NCBI GenBank assembly: GCA_964452725.1
Contig: CAYVMX010000018.1
Span: 1-14,448, forward strand
DNA: 14,448 nt
Reading direction: 5' to 3'
From: CAYVMX01 sp964452725
Lineage (GTDB): Bacteria; Patescibacteriota; Gracilibacteria; JAHISY01
The notes under the pieces were generated by a model. It saw only the letters and a list, made by a program, of their open reading frames with translations, did not search any database and was not told where the DNA came from. Of this stretch, positions 1 to 6,789 are shown piece after piece. Each line of letters starts with the position of its first letter. The first letter of the stretch is position 1. The translations under genes were made by a program, and so were the position numbers.

Positions 1-78
1 TCCACCAGACAAATGTTCTCCCCGCACGGCGAGGAGGTTTTGGTGTGGCTGTGTGCCTTGATGGAAAGTTTGACCATG
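1..78 (-). CDS. possible N-terminal fragment of an unidentified protein (runs off the left edge)
   Basis: Reading leftwards from an ATG at 76-78, the frame stays open for 25 codons to the window edge, beginning MVKLSIKAHSHTKT. Its codons (GTC, ATC, ACC, AAC, CAC) resemble those of the solid genes nearby. It would lie about 140 bp downstream of folA on the same strand, so it could be the next gene of a folA operon. No ribosome binding site is visible, and the frame is also open upstream of the ATG back into the folA 3' end, so the true start is uncertain. I recognise no family. The opposite strand also carries an open frame ending in TAG at 118-120, which has less typical codon use. Confidence 0.25.
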
Positions 79-132
79 AGTGAGCTTGAACTAGTACTGC
101 CGTGCTGGTGCGTACCGTAGTGAAGAGACTGT

Positions 133-146
133 CTGCCAGCAGGCAG
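133..146. repeat. short palindromic repeat of the PAGRQ type
   Basis: CTGCC-AGCA-GGCAG is a 5-bp inverted repeat with a 4-nt loop, inside a longer CCTGCCTGCTGGCAGACAG-like stretch on the minus strand that would translate as LPAGRQ. Near-identical CCTGCC/GGCAGG palindromes occur in many copies in Parcubacteria-type genomes and often land between genes. It lies downstream of folA and has no following T-run, so I do not call it a terminator. Only one copy is present in the window, so its repeat nature rests on family knowledge. Confidence 0.4.
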
Positions 147-217
147 GCGTAGCGACGAGTGACCCAGACTGAAATCTTGGCGCAGACTAATGGCTAGCCA
201 CCTCCACTCGACCCTGC

Positions 218-709
218 TTAAACTCTCTTATACTTCACGAAGTCAAACGCGTGCGAATTTTCCGCATCTTTTTCGTGGTGTACCCGACTCACCTCCTGCC
301 AGCTATCTGAATCCCACTCAGGGAAGCGAGCATCGCCCTCGACATCGGCAGCTACCTCTGTCAGATACAGCGTGTCTACCAGCGGGAGAAACTCCGTATA
401 GACTCGTGCCCCACCGATGACGAAAGGTTTGGGATCAGACTTGATCAGCTCTAGAACCTTAGCCCGTGAGTGCGCGACGAGCACTCCCTCGGGCGGTAGA
501 AACTCGGTATCACGAGTCAGCACAATTACCTTTTTGTCTTGCCAGACCTGCGCTGGCAGATTTTTGAATGTTGTCCGTCCGACGACGACAAAGTGTCCTT
601 TGGTTTGGGTATGAAAAAACTCCAAGTCTCGCGGCAAATGCCACGGCATTTTGCCATTTAATCCAATGACTTGATTACGAGCAACGGCAGCGATGAGAGC
701 AAGCGGCAT
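218..709 (-). CDS. folA: dihydrofolate reductase
   Basis: Reduces 7,8-dihydrofolate to tetrahydrofolate with NADPH in the cytoplasm, supplying one-carbon carriers for thymidylate and purine synthesis. The 163 residues match the usual 155-170 of the chromosomal enzyme. Seen in sequence: the N-terminal strand ALIAAVARNQVIG, the substrate-loop motif MPWHLPRDLEFF (residues 21-32, with D28 as the catalytic acid), the NADPH-binding VVVGRTTF (41-48), the FVIGGARVY motif in the middle of the chain, and LYLTEV. The ATG at 707-709 is the natural start because the conserved first strand begins at residue 3; no Shine-Dalgarno precedes it. It is divergent from the zinc-ribbon gene, sharing a 141-bp intergenic region. 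No thyA lies beside it in the window. Identification is firm. Confidence 0.97.
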   Translation of the reverse strand: MPLALIAAVARNQVIGLNGKMPWHLPRDLEFFHTQTKGHFVVVGRTTFKNLPAQVWQDKKVIVLTRDTEFLPPEGVLVAHSRAKVLELIKSDPKPFVIGGARVYTEFLPLVDTLYLTEVAADVEGDARFPEWDSDSWQEVSRVHHEKDAENSHAFDFVKYKRV

Positions 710-739
710 AGTTATATTTTACGGCAGTTGGACGACTTT

Positions 740-753
740 TGTTTGAACAAACA
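740..753. promoter_or_regulatory. inverted repeat TGTTTG-AA-CAAACA, possible operator
   Basis: A perfect 6-bp inverted repeat with a 2-nt centre, about 30 bp upstream of the folA start in the divergent folA/zinc-ribbon intergenic region. The 2-nt centre is too tight for an RNA hairpin, so a dimeric DNA-binding protein would be the likelier reader. No matching copy was noticed elsewhere in the window, so regulation is speculative. Confidence 0.25.
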
Positions 754-799
754 TTTTTTAGAAATAGTCAGCTGCTCTGCACTTATATGGTAAATCAAA

Positions 800-825
800 T
801 ATAATCCACGCTGGACTAGTATAAA
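800..825 (+). promoter_or_regulatory. candidate -10 elements for the zinc-ribbon gene
   Basis: A perfect TATAAT occurs at 800-805 and a TATAAA at 820-825, both in a 141-bp AT-rich intergenic region and both reading toward the ATG at 851. No good TTGACA-like -35 sits at the standard distance from either. Start sites near 812 or 832 would leave 5' leaders of roughly 20-40 nt. This is a match by eye only. Confidence 0.35.
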
Positions 826-850
826 CTCAGTCAATTAAAATCACTCCTTT

Positions 851-1316
851 ATGGATCCTGTAGCTAGTGTCGTCATCGGCACTCTCATCGGCGGCTTCAT
901 CGTCTGGCTCATGAAAGGTCGGAAAGCTAAAAAGGCGCTCGCCAAGGGCGAATGTCCAGAGTGTAAAGGCAAAATACAAGACAAAAACATCGCTGGCAAC
1001 ACGGTCAAGCTCTGTCCGCAGGGCTGCGGCATGATCTCTGCCAACGGTGCTTGGAAAGATAAGAAAACTGTCAATAAAATGGTCAAGGGCTACAAAAAGA
1101 AAGAGGATGTGCCCGACTATCTCGCGACTCAGTGGGCGGTCTGGCAGGCTACTGCGAGCTGGCAAGACNNNNNNNNNNNNNNNNNNNNNNNNNNNNNNNN
1201 NNNNNNNNNNNNNNNNNNNNNNNNNNNNNNNNNNNNNNNNNNNNNNNNNNNNNNNNNNNNNNNNNNNNGATGATAGCGGAGATGACTATGGGGATGATGG
1301 CGGAGGCGACGACTGA
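851..1316 (+). CDS. membrane-anchored zinc-ribbon protein, interrupted by an assembly gap
   Basis: The N-terminal part (851-1168) encodes one hydrophobic segment (residues 4-21, VASVVIGTLIGGFIVWLM), a basic stretch (KGRKAKKALAKG), then a zinc ribbon with C35-x2-C38 and C55-x3-C59 in a CPEC...CPQGCG arrangement. It continues in one frame into 100 N. After the gap a reading frame codes for an Asp/Gly-rich tail (DDSGDDYGDDGGGDD) ending in TGA at 1314-1316. Counting the N literally shifts the frame, but 100 N is a conventional placeholder, so the true length is unknown. I infer one protein: membrane anchor, cytoplasmic zinc ribbon, acidic low-complexity tail. Its function is unknown; the GAT/GGC-rich tail may be the repeat that broke the assembly. 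Upstream and downstream parts could also belong to two genes. Confidence 0.65.
1169..1268. other. assembly gap (100 N)
   Basis: Exactly 100 undetermined bases, the standard scaffolding placeholder for a gap of unknown size. It lies inside a coding region, and the sequence just to its right is a low-complexity GAT/GGC-rich stretch. Confidence 0.99.
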
Positions 1317-1387
1317 TCACCAGCTGTACGGTTTGAGCTAGGAGTTCTGAGCAGAGCGAAAGAAATAATTTAGGTCTAACTAGTTTT

Positions 1388-1404
1388 CTTAAAACCCTCT
1401 TAAC
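1388..1404. promoter_or_regulatory. direct-repeat operator CTTAAA-N5-CTTAAC upstream of the response regulator
   Basis: Two hexamers, CTTAAA (1388-1393) and CTTAAC (1399-1404), stand 11 bp apart start to start, one helical turn, as expected for head-to-tail binding by an OmpR/PhoB-family dimer. Eleven bp further on is an extended -10 candidate, TG-C-TAAAAA (1413-1421), then the ATG at 1447. The same repeat with the same 11-bp distance to a -10 occurs at 4464-4480. I infer autoregulation by the regulator encoded at 1447-2121. Confidence 0.6.
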
Positions 1405-1446
1405 TAATTACCTGCTAAAAAACAGTGTGTTTGTTAAACTTTTTTT

Positions 1447-2121
1447 ATGCGTATATTAGTTGTAGAAGACCACAAGGTCATCGCTGACAATCTCGTCCGT
1501 GGGCTCAAAGCTGCCAAATACGCAGCTGATGTGGCTTATGATGGAGACACTGCACTAAAAAAAACCCGTACTGAAAATTATGACCTTATAATTCTCGACC
1601 GAGGCTTACCTGGTGTCGACGGACTGACTGTCGCCAAGACGCTTCGTACTGCTGGCAAAACTATACCGATACTCATGCTCACGGCTCGAGACACCACTGA
1701 AGAAAAAATCGCCGGACTCGATGCTGGAGCCGATGATTATCTAGTCAAACCTTTTGAGTTTGATGAGCTACTTGCGCGTATCCGTGCACTCCTCCGTCGC
1801 CCAACGCCAACCCAAGCCACCGTGCTCAAGGTCGGCAATCTGTCACTCGATCCAGCCACTCACATAGTCAAGCGCGGGAAACAAAAAATCCAACTCGCTC
1901 CTCGCGAATATGCCTTACTGGAATTTTTGATTCGTAGTCCTGGAGAAGTAAAAAGTCGTACAGAAATACTCGAGCACGTCTGGGGCGAAACTACAGAAGA
2001 TCTCTTATTCTCAGATACAATCGATGTTCATATTTCTTATCTACGGAAAAAAATCGATCGCAATACGGGGAAAAAACTAATCAAGACAGTCAAAGGTACA
2101 GGGTATAAAATCGAAGCATGA
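1447..2121 (+). CDS. OmpR/PhoB-family response regulator
   Basis: A 224-residue two-domain transcription regulator. The receiver domain (residues 1-118) has the acidic pocket E7-D8, phospho-acceptor D51 in LIILDRGLPG, switch T79 in LMLTAR, and K101 in DDYLVKPF. The C-terminal winged helix (about 128-224) shows the family pattern, including LAPREYALLEFLIRSPGEVKSR and the final KTVKGTGYKIE. It should be phosphorylated by the sensor kinase encoded next, whose ATG overlaps this stop by 4 bp (ATGA at 2118). The ATG at 1447 begins the first strand MRILVVED directly, so the start is secure, though no Shine-Dalgarno precedes it and the leader is short. A likely binding box for this protein lies at 1388-1404, and a second at 4464-4480 in front of the flavoprotein locus. 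The exact ortholog name cannot be settled. Confidence 0.95.
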   Translation: MRILVVEDHKVIADNLVRGLKAAKYAADVAYDGDTALKKTRTENYDLIILDRGLPGVDGLTVAKTLRTAGKTIPILMLTARDTTEEKIAGLDAGADDYLVKPFEFDELLARIRALLRRPTPTQATVLKVGNLSLDPATHIVKRGKQKIQLAPREYALLEFLIRSPGEVKSRTEILEHVWGETTEDLLFSDTIDVHISYLRKKIDRNTGKKLIKTVKGTGYKIEA

Positions 2122-3527
2122 TCTTTGGTAGTCTACGTGCTCGTTTAATTGGTCTTTTGGTCGGTACGGTTTTTTTGACAGCGACCCTGTCGGGCGTATT
2201 TTCTATTTTTGCCTTACGGGCTGATATGCTGAATAAATTTGATAACAAAATATTACAAGAAATTGAAAAGGAGCTATCGGTACTTAGTACTGATCTACTG
2301 TTTACCGCTACCACTACGGATGAGTTCGCAGATCTACCAGATGAACTCGCAATCAAAAATGAAATTATTCATGAGGGTTTTGAATACGCACTACGTATCT
2401 CTAGCGCCACTGGTGAACCGATCTTTGCAAGTCAGTTTTTTGAACATCAGCAGTTCGCTCCATTGGAGCAGTCTAATCTTAATGATTTTACTGAAACAAA
2501 AAGTGATCAAGGTACACCAGTAAGATTTTTTACAGTCAAAATTATCAACCCTGAAACAAATAAACTTTATGGCACACTTCAGATTGGACACAGCACCGAA
2601 CAAATCATTGACGCAATCACAGATCAACTCTGGGTCACCAGTCTGGGTGTACTGCTAGCGACTCTAGTCGCTGTATTGATGGGTTGGCTCACAGCCCAAA
2701 AAATCCTCGCACCAATCAAAAAAATTACCATCACTGCCAAAGATCTTTCAGTAAAAAATTTAAAAGGGCACATCCAATACCGTGGACCGCCTGGAGATGA
2801 ATTGACACTACTCGCTCAGACATTTGATCAAATGCTCAACAGGCTCGGTGCTAGTGTGGCAAACCTAAAACGCTTTACCTCCGATGCTAGTCATGAACTG
2901 CGCACACCACTGACTGCTCTCGCTGCTACACTCGATGTGTCTCTGGCAAGTGGCAATCCTGCTGACCATAAACGTGCGCTACGCGAAGCACGTGTCGAGG
3001 TCCGTCGCCTGACTCGCCTAGTCGAAGACTTACTACTACTTGCTCGTACTGATAGTGCGGTCTTGGTAATTCAAAAAAAGCCACTTCGCCTAACTCCTTT
3101 TTTGCGCACCATCGCAGAAAACTTATCACCACTAGCGGCAGAACACCGCGTAGTGATCACCACCGATGAGCTACCTCATGACATCTTGCTAGAAGGTGAT
3201 GCCGACAAACTATATCAACTTTTTTTCAATCTTTGCACCAATGCTATTAAGTTTAATCACCCTGGTGGCACCGTAAGGCTAACAATAAAACAAAGCTCTA
3301 AACGGGTAAAAATAAATATTCAAGATACTGGTCAGGGCATCAGGCAAAAAGAGCGCAAAAAGATTTTTCAGCGTTTTTATCAAATCGATAGTAGCCGTAC
3401 TGGTGATAGTAGCGGACTCGGGCTAGCAATCTGTGAAAAGATCGCTACTGCTCATGGTGGCAAGATCACCGTGACCAGCAAGCTCGGTAAAGGATCAACA
3501 TTTATTGTCACCTTGCCACTTAAATAA
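2118..3527 (+). CDS. membrane sensor histidine kinase with HAMP domain
   Basis: A 469-residue partner kinase for the preceding regulator. Order of parts: TM1 (about 10-33), an extracytoplasmic sensor region (about 34-170) with no family I recognise, TM2 (about 172-194), HAMP (about 195-247), DHp domain with the phospho-acceptor H259 in FTSDASHELRTPLTAL, and the ATPase domain with N375 in the N box (NLCTNAIKF), DTGQGI (403-408) and the GLGLA lid motif (433-437). All catalytic motifs are intact. The start codon overlaps the regulator stop, and its own stop TAA shares a base with the next ATG (3527), so the three genes are translationally coupled. The stimulus is unknown; given the neighbouring flavin locus, a redox or cell-surface cue is a reasonable guess and no more. 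Confidence 0.95.
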   Translation: MIFGSLRARLIGLLVGTVFLTATLSGVFSIFALRADMLNKFDNKILQEIEKELSVLSTDLLFTATTTDEFADLPDELAIKNEIIHEGFEYALRISSATGEPIFASQFFEHQQFAPLEQSNLNDFTETKSDQGTPVRFFTVKIINPETNKLYGTLQIGHSTEQIIDAITDQLWVTSLGVLLATLVAVLMGWLTAQKILAPIKKITITAKDLSVKNLKGHIQYRGPPGDELTLLAQTFDQMLNRLGASVANLKRFTSDASHELRTPLTALAATLDVSLASGNPADHKRALREARVEVRRLTRLVEDLLLLARTDSAVLVIQKKPLRLTPFLRTIAENLSPLAAEHRVVITTDELPHDILLEGDADKLYQLFFNLCTNAIKFNHPGGTVRLTIKQSSKRVKINIQDTGQGIRQKERKKIFQRFYQIDSSRTGDSSGLGLAICEKIATAHGGKITVTSKLGKGSTFIVTLPLK

Positions 3528-4468
3528 TGGATGAGCCGACACTCACCATGCTCGTCGGACTACCTGGAGCCGGTAAATCGACTTTTGCTAAACAGTCCAG
3601 TCAGACAATCATTGCTGTAGATGATTTTTTACGAGCTAGCGGCACAGGTAAGCACCCGACATCTACAGACAATCGAAATGCACGTGAGCAAGCTCTCTCA
3701 GCTGTAATAAAAAAACTCAAAGCTAATCAGTCGGTCATCTACGATCACACCAATCTCACACCTCCTATCCGTAATGAAACTTTTCGTGCGCTGTCTGCCG
3801 CTGGATTAAAAACCCCAGTTGTTGCGTATTTTTGTGATACGGATTTTTTTACCTGCGTCAGGCAAAACCAAAATCGAGAATTTGACCTCTCGCCACTAAA
3901 TCTACTCTATCTCACACTCACACTCGTACCACCTGTAAAGACCGAAGGCTTCGCCAAGATCACGACTAAATACGTTCAAAATCCATTACCTACAAGTCCT
4001 AGTTTGCTGAAACTACTAAATAGCCCCACCGTAGAAAATCTCAACCCAGACGCACTATTGAATGAAATCGTTGAGCTAAAAATATATAGTGCCGGACTAG
4101 CTCAACTGGGTGAAGACTGGGCAGTAGATTTATTAGAAAACTTTGGAGCGCTGCTGGACAATTGCAACGACAATACAATCGAATTAAGTCAGCACCGTGA
4201 GTTGATTGTGGCTTGGCTTTTCAAGGATCTTTTCCGAATTGTTACGGAATATTTTGCTGTCAATCATCCCGAAACAGAGCTGCCAACTGGTATCAATCTC
4301 AATAAAATCATTTTTGAACGTGTACTAAAACCTAGATTTAGTACCTACAGCCTCGATCTAACCATTGTCAAAAATCTCTTGACTGGCTACTTCGCCACAG
4401 CAGAACAAGACGCCAAACCGCCAAAAGGTCTAACAGAGAAGCTACTGACGATACTGCTGGTTTCTTAA
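3527..4468 (+). CDS. P-loop kinase of the AAA_33 / polynucleotide-kinase-like type with an unassigned C-terminal half
   Basis: The N-terminal half (about 1-150 of 313 residues) is a P-loop kinase: Walker A GLPGAGKST (11-19), VDDFLR (31-36, the place of the acidic acceptor-activating motif), YDHTNLTPPIRNE (about 71-83, the DxTN motif typical of polynucleotide-kinase-like AAA_33 proteins), and an arginine-containing CVRQNQNRE segment where the lid is expected. Such enzymes phosphorylate nucleic acid ends or small metabolites; the substrate cannot be read from sequence. Residues 155-313 appear helical and match nothing I know. It overlaps the histidine kinase gene by one base, so it belongs to the two-component operon, an unusual companion. 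Its stop codon overlaps the operator of the next locus. Family assignment is good, function open. Confidence 0.75.
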   Translation: MDEPTLTMLVGLPGAGKSTFAKQSSQTIIAVDDFLRASGTGKHPTSTDNRNAREQALSAVIKKLKANQSVIYDHTNLTPPIRNETFRALSAAGLKTPVVAYFCDTDFFTCVRQNQNREFDLSPLNLLYLTLTLVPPVKTEGFAKITTKYVQNPLPTSPSLLKLLNSPTVENLNPDALLNEIVELKIYSAGLAQLGEDWAVDLLENFGALLDNCNDNTIELSQHRELIVAWLFKDLFRIVTEYFAVNHPETELPTGINLNKIIFERVLKPRFSTYSLDLTIVKNLLTGYFATAEQDAKPPKGLTEKLLTILLVS

Positions 4469-4480
4469 AGGTCTCTTAAA
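4464..4480. promoter_or_regulatory. direct-repeat operator CTTAAA-N5-CTTAAA upstream of the SLH/FMN gene
   Basis: Two perfect CTTAAA hexamers (4464-4469 and 4475-4480) repeat with an 11-bp period; the first overlaps the stop codon of the upstream kinase gene. It matches the box at 1388-1404 in 11 of the 12 hexamer bases and in spacing, while the 5-bp spacers differ (GGTCT against ACCCT). Read on the other strand it is TTTAAG-N5-TTTAAG, the arrangement known for streptococcal CiaR, also an OmpR-family regulator. A further CTTAAC lies at 4509-4514. I infer that the regulator at 1447-2121 controls the flavoprotein locus. Confidence 0.6.
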
Positions 4481-4482
4481 GC

Positions 4483-4503
4483 AAATTTACTTATAGTAAG
4501 TTT
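4483..4503 (+). promoter_or_regulatory. candidate -10 box within an imperfect inverted repeat
   Basis: TATAGT (4492-4497) matches TATAAT at five of six positions and starts 11 bp after the direct-repeat operator, which therefore occupies the -35 region as expected for an activator-dependent promoter. The -10 sits in an inverted repeat AAATTTAC-TTATA-GTAAGTTT (about 4483-4503). The repeat could form an 8-bp hairpin, but it is AT-rich and lacks a T-run, so I do not call it a terminator. A start site near 4504 would leave a leader of about 20 nt before the ATG at 4524. Confidence 0.45.
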
Positions 4504-4523
4504 GCATTCTTAACTATTTATCT

Positions 4524-6779
4524 ATGACTAAACAAAGTCGCTCCCCGCGTGCACGTCGTGTGCTCGCCATCTCTGGGCTCTTTATCCTCCTCGCCTCTAC
4601 AGGCGAAGGTGCACTCATTGATCTAGTCAACCCGGCAGACTCGCTAGTTTTCAACCCTGCGAAGATCACTGCCAACATCAAACAAAACCTCACGATCCCT
4701 ACGGCTCATGCCGGTAGTGGCGGTGGCTCGGGCGGTGGTAGCTACACTCCACCTACAAATAATAATTCAGCTGGTTCAGGTGGCGATAGCTCGCGTTATT
4801 CTGATAGTGACGAACAAGAAAACGACAACGATGATAACCGTAACCGCGATCCCAACTGTACGACAGGTGCTTCTGGCGTAGTAAACTGTAATGCTGCCGA
4901 CAGTACACCACCAAAAATCACCATCACAAACCCCCAAGACGGCACAACCTTCCAAAACAAAACTACTAGCGTAAAGGTAGAAGCAACTGTCGCCGATGAC
5001 ACTGACCCCAATCCAAAAGTAACAGGTCTCGGTACTTACAAACTTAAAGAAGGCTCAAACACGATCAGCGTCACCGCAACCGATGCCAGCGGCAATACCT
5101 GGACCGAAACTGTCACCATCAACCGAGAAACTAAAACTAAGAAGCCTACGCCAAATCCAAACACTAACTGGAAAGACGGTACATACGAAGGCACTGGTTA
5201 TTACGTCTTTGGCGGCAACTCTGCTGCTGTCACGCTAAAGGTCAACATCGTAGATGGCAAAATCGCTACACTGAGTTTTATTACTTTCCCTACCAGCCCT
5301 GCTGTCAAAGCTAGTGACTTCGACGCAGCACTGACGAAAGTAATTACAACCCAAAAGTCAACTATTGATGTCGTCACTGGCGCAACTGGTACGAGCCGAG
5401 CCGTCCAAGACTCGCTAGATGAAGCGCTCGCTCAGGCCAAAGGTACAACTAAACCAAGACCACCAATAACGACTCAACCACCAACTATCACTGCGAAACC
5501 CGCTGGCGGTACATTCCAGAGTGCAATCTCAGTAGTGCTAAAAGCTAGTGATCCAAAAGCCAAAATCTACTACACAATCGATGGCAGCACTCCAACCAAA
5601 AGGAGCACACTCTACAAACATCCATTGGCAGTCTCCAAAAGTAGTACCATCAAATTCATCGCTATTGGTGATAGTGGCACTTCAAAAGTCAGTGTGGAAA
5701 CCTACACTGTGAAGGCACTTCAATCAAAAGATTTTAAGAACAAGCCGATCCCCACCGACTGGCAAGCCAAAGATACCGGTAAAGACACCGATGGCGATGG
5801 TATCAGCGACCTAAACGAGCTCGCAATCGGTACAGATCCCAACTCCAGCGACTCTGACAATGATGGCAATCCAGACAAAATTGAAATCCTAAATCTTTAC
5901 AGTCCAACTAAAAGCGGCAACGTGCTCCTGTTTAGCGATCTCATGCCAAACCACTGGGCACGCCAGTTTATCGCAAAGCTTTATCTAGACGATGTAGTGA
6001 AAGGTTACTCCGATGGCAGCTACCGACCAGAAAAACGCGTCAATCGCGCCGAAGGTATCAAAATGGTAATCGAAGCAGTAGGCATACCTCTAGAGATCAA
6101 TGAAATCCATCGCTTCACCGATATCAGCGCAAATGATTGGTTTTATCCTTACGTCCAAACCGCAGTAAAAAACGGCATTATCAATCGAACTGACCGCTTC
6201 AACCCCGGAGCAGATCTGACGCGCGCCGAAACTATCAAACTCGTCGTCGAATCTCTCGGTGGCTCTAATCTAGCTGGTGACTTCGCCAAATACCCTAGCT
6301 TTAGTGATGTCGACCAGTTGGATTGGTTCTCTGCCTACGCCGAGTTCGCCAAGCTCAATAACATAATCGGTGGCTACAGTAATGGTACCTTTGGTGGTGG
6401 CAACCCTGTCACTCGTGCCCAGCTCGCCAAGATCGTCTTCCAGGCGCGCAGCCTCCAAGGAAGTACAAACCTCGCCTATGCTCCGACCTTGACAACATCA
6501 GAAGTCGCCAAACTGAAATCCAAACGCGCAGCTGCAGAGCAGGCAGCTGCTGCTGCCCGAGCAGCAGCACGCAGCAGAGCCGTGGCAAAAGCTCGTACAC
6601 GCCAACAGTCCGCTGCCAACGCCGCCGCTATCCAAGCGGCAGCCAACGCCACTGTCAGACGACAAGCTGAAGCTGCAGCAGCACGCCAAGCTGCTCAAGT
6701 GGCAGCCAGTGCCGCAGCTGCCGCCGCAGCCCGAGCAGCAGCTACTCCTACCGTAAACACAACTACTACTGCCTCCTAG
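4524..6779 (+). CDS. SLH-anchored multidomain surface protein with a covalent FMN-binding domain
   Basis: A 751-residue exported protein. Seen in order: basic N-terminus and hydrophobic signal/anchor segment (about 11-30), Gly/Ser/Asp/Asn-rich linker (about 63-125, with a Cys pair in NCTTGASGVVNC), Ig-like domain (about 127-200), FMN_bind domain (about 215-308) beginning DGTYEGTGYYV and ending in the flavinylation motif TGATGT (285-290, FMN expected on T290), a chitobiase C-terminal-like domain (about 320-400, IYYTIDGSTPT), calcium-type DTDGDGISD / DSDNDGNPD repeats (about 418-452), three SLH domains (about 470-520, 530-578, 592-640) and an Ala/Arg-rich tail (about 655-745). SLH domains bind cell-wall polymer, so this protein probably holds FMN at the cell surface as the outermost carrier of the locus. 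The ApbE encoded immediately downstream should attach the FMN. A direct-repeat operator precedes the gene. Confidence 0.9.
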   Translation: MTKQSRSPRARRVLAISGLFILLASTGEGALIDLVNPADSLVFNPAKITANIKQNLTIPTAHAGSGGGSGGGSYTPPTNNNSAGSGGDSSRYSDSDEQENDNDDNRNRDPNCTTGASGVVNCNAADSTPPKITITNPQDGTTFQNKTTSVKVEATVADDTDPNPKVTGLGTYKLKEGSNTISVTATDASGNTWTETVTINRETKTKKPTPNPNTNWKDGTYEGTGYYVFGGNSAAVTLKVNIVDGKIATLSFITFPTSPAVKASDFDAALTKVITTQKSTIDVVTGATGTSRAVQDSLDEALAQAKGTTKPRPPITTQPPTITAKPAGGTFQSAISVVLKASDPKAKIYYTIDGSTPTKRSTLYKHPLAVSKSSTIKFIAIGDSGTSKVSVETYTVKALQSKDFKNKPIPTDWQAKDTGKDTDGDGISDLNELAIGTDPNSSDSDNDGNPDKIEILNLYSPTKSGNVLLFSDLMPNHWARQFIAKLYLDDVVKGYSDGSYRPEKRVNRAEGIKMVIEAVGIPLEINEIHRFTDISANDWFYPYVQTAVKNGIINRTDRFNPGADLTRAETIKLVVESLGGSNLAGDFAKYPSFSDVDQLDWFSAYAEFAKLNNIIGGYSNGTFGGGNPVTRAQLAKIVFQARSLQGSTNLAYAPTLTTSEVAKLKSKRAAAEQAAAAARAAARSRAVAKARTRQQSAANAAAIQAAANATVRRQAEAAAARQAAQVAASAAAAAAARAAATPTVNTTTTAS

Positions 6780-6789
6780 TTCAACTACC

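Noticed and set aside
1..120. Open frame on the plus strand from the window edge to TAG at 118-120 (ends LPCWCVP)
   Set aside because: Only 39 residues, rich in Trp and Cys, with codon use unlike the solid genes here; the minus-strand frame looks slightly better and neither is identifiable.
190..614. Plus-strand open frames across folA
   Set aside because: Antisense shadows of a well-supported dihydrofolate reductase.
4483..4503. Intrinsic terminator after the kinase gene
   Set aside because: The hairpin is AT-rich, lacks a T-run, and contains the likely -10 box of the next gene.
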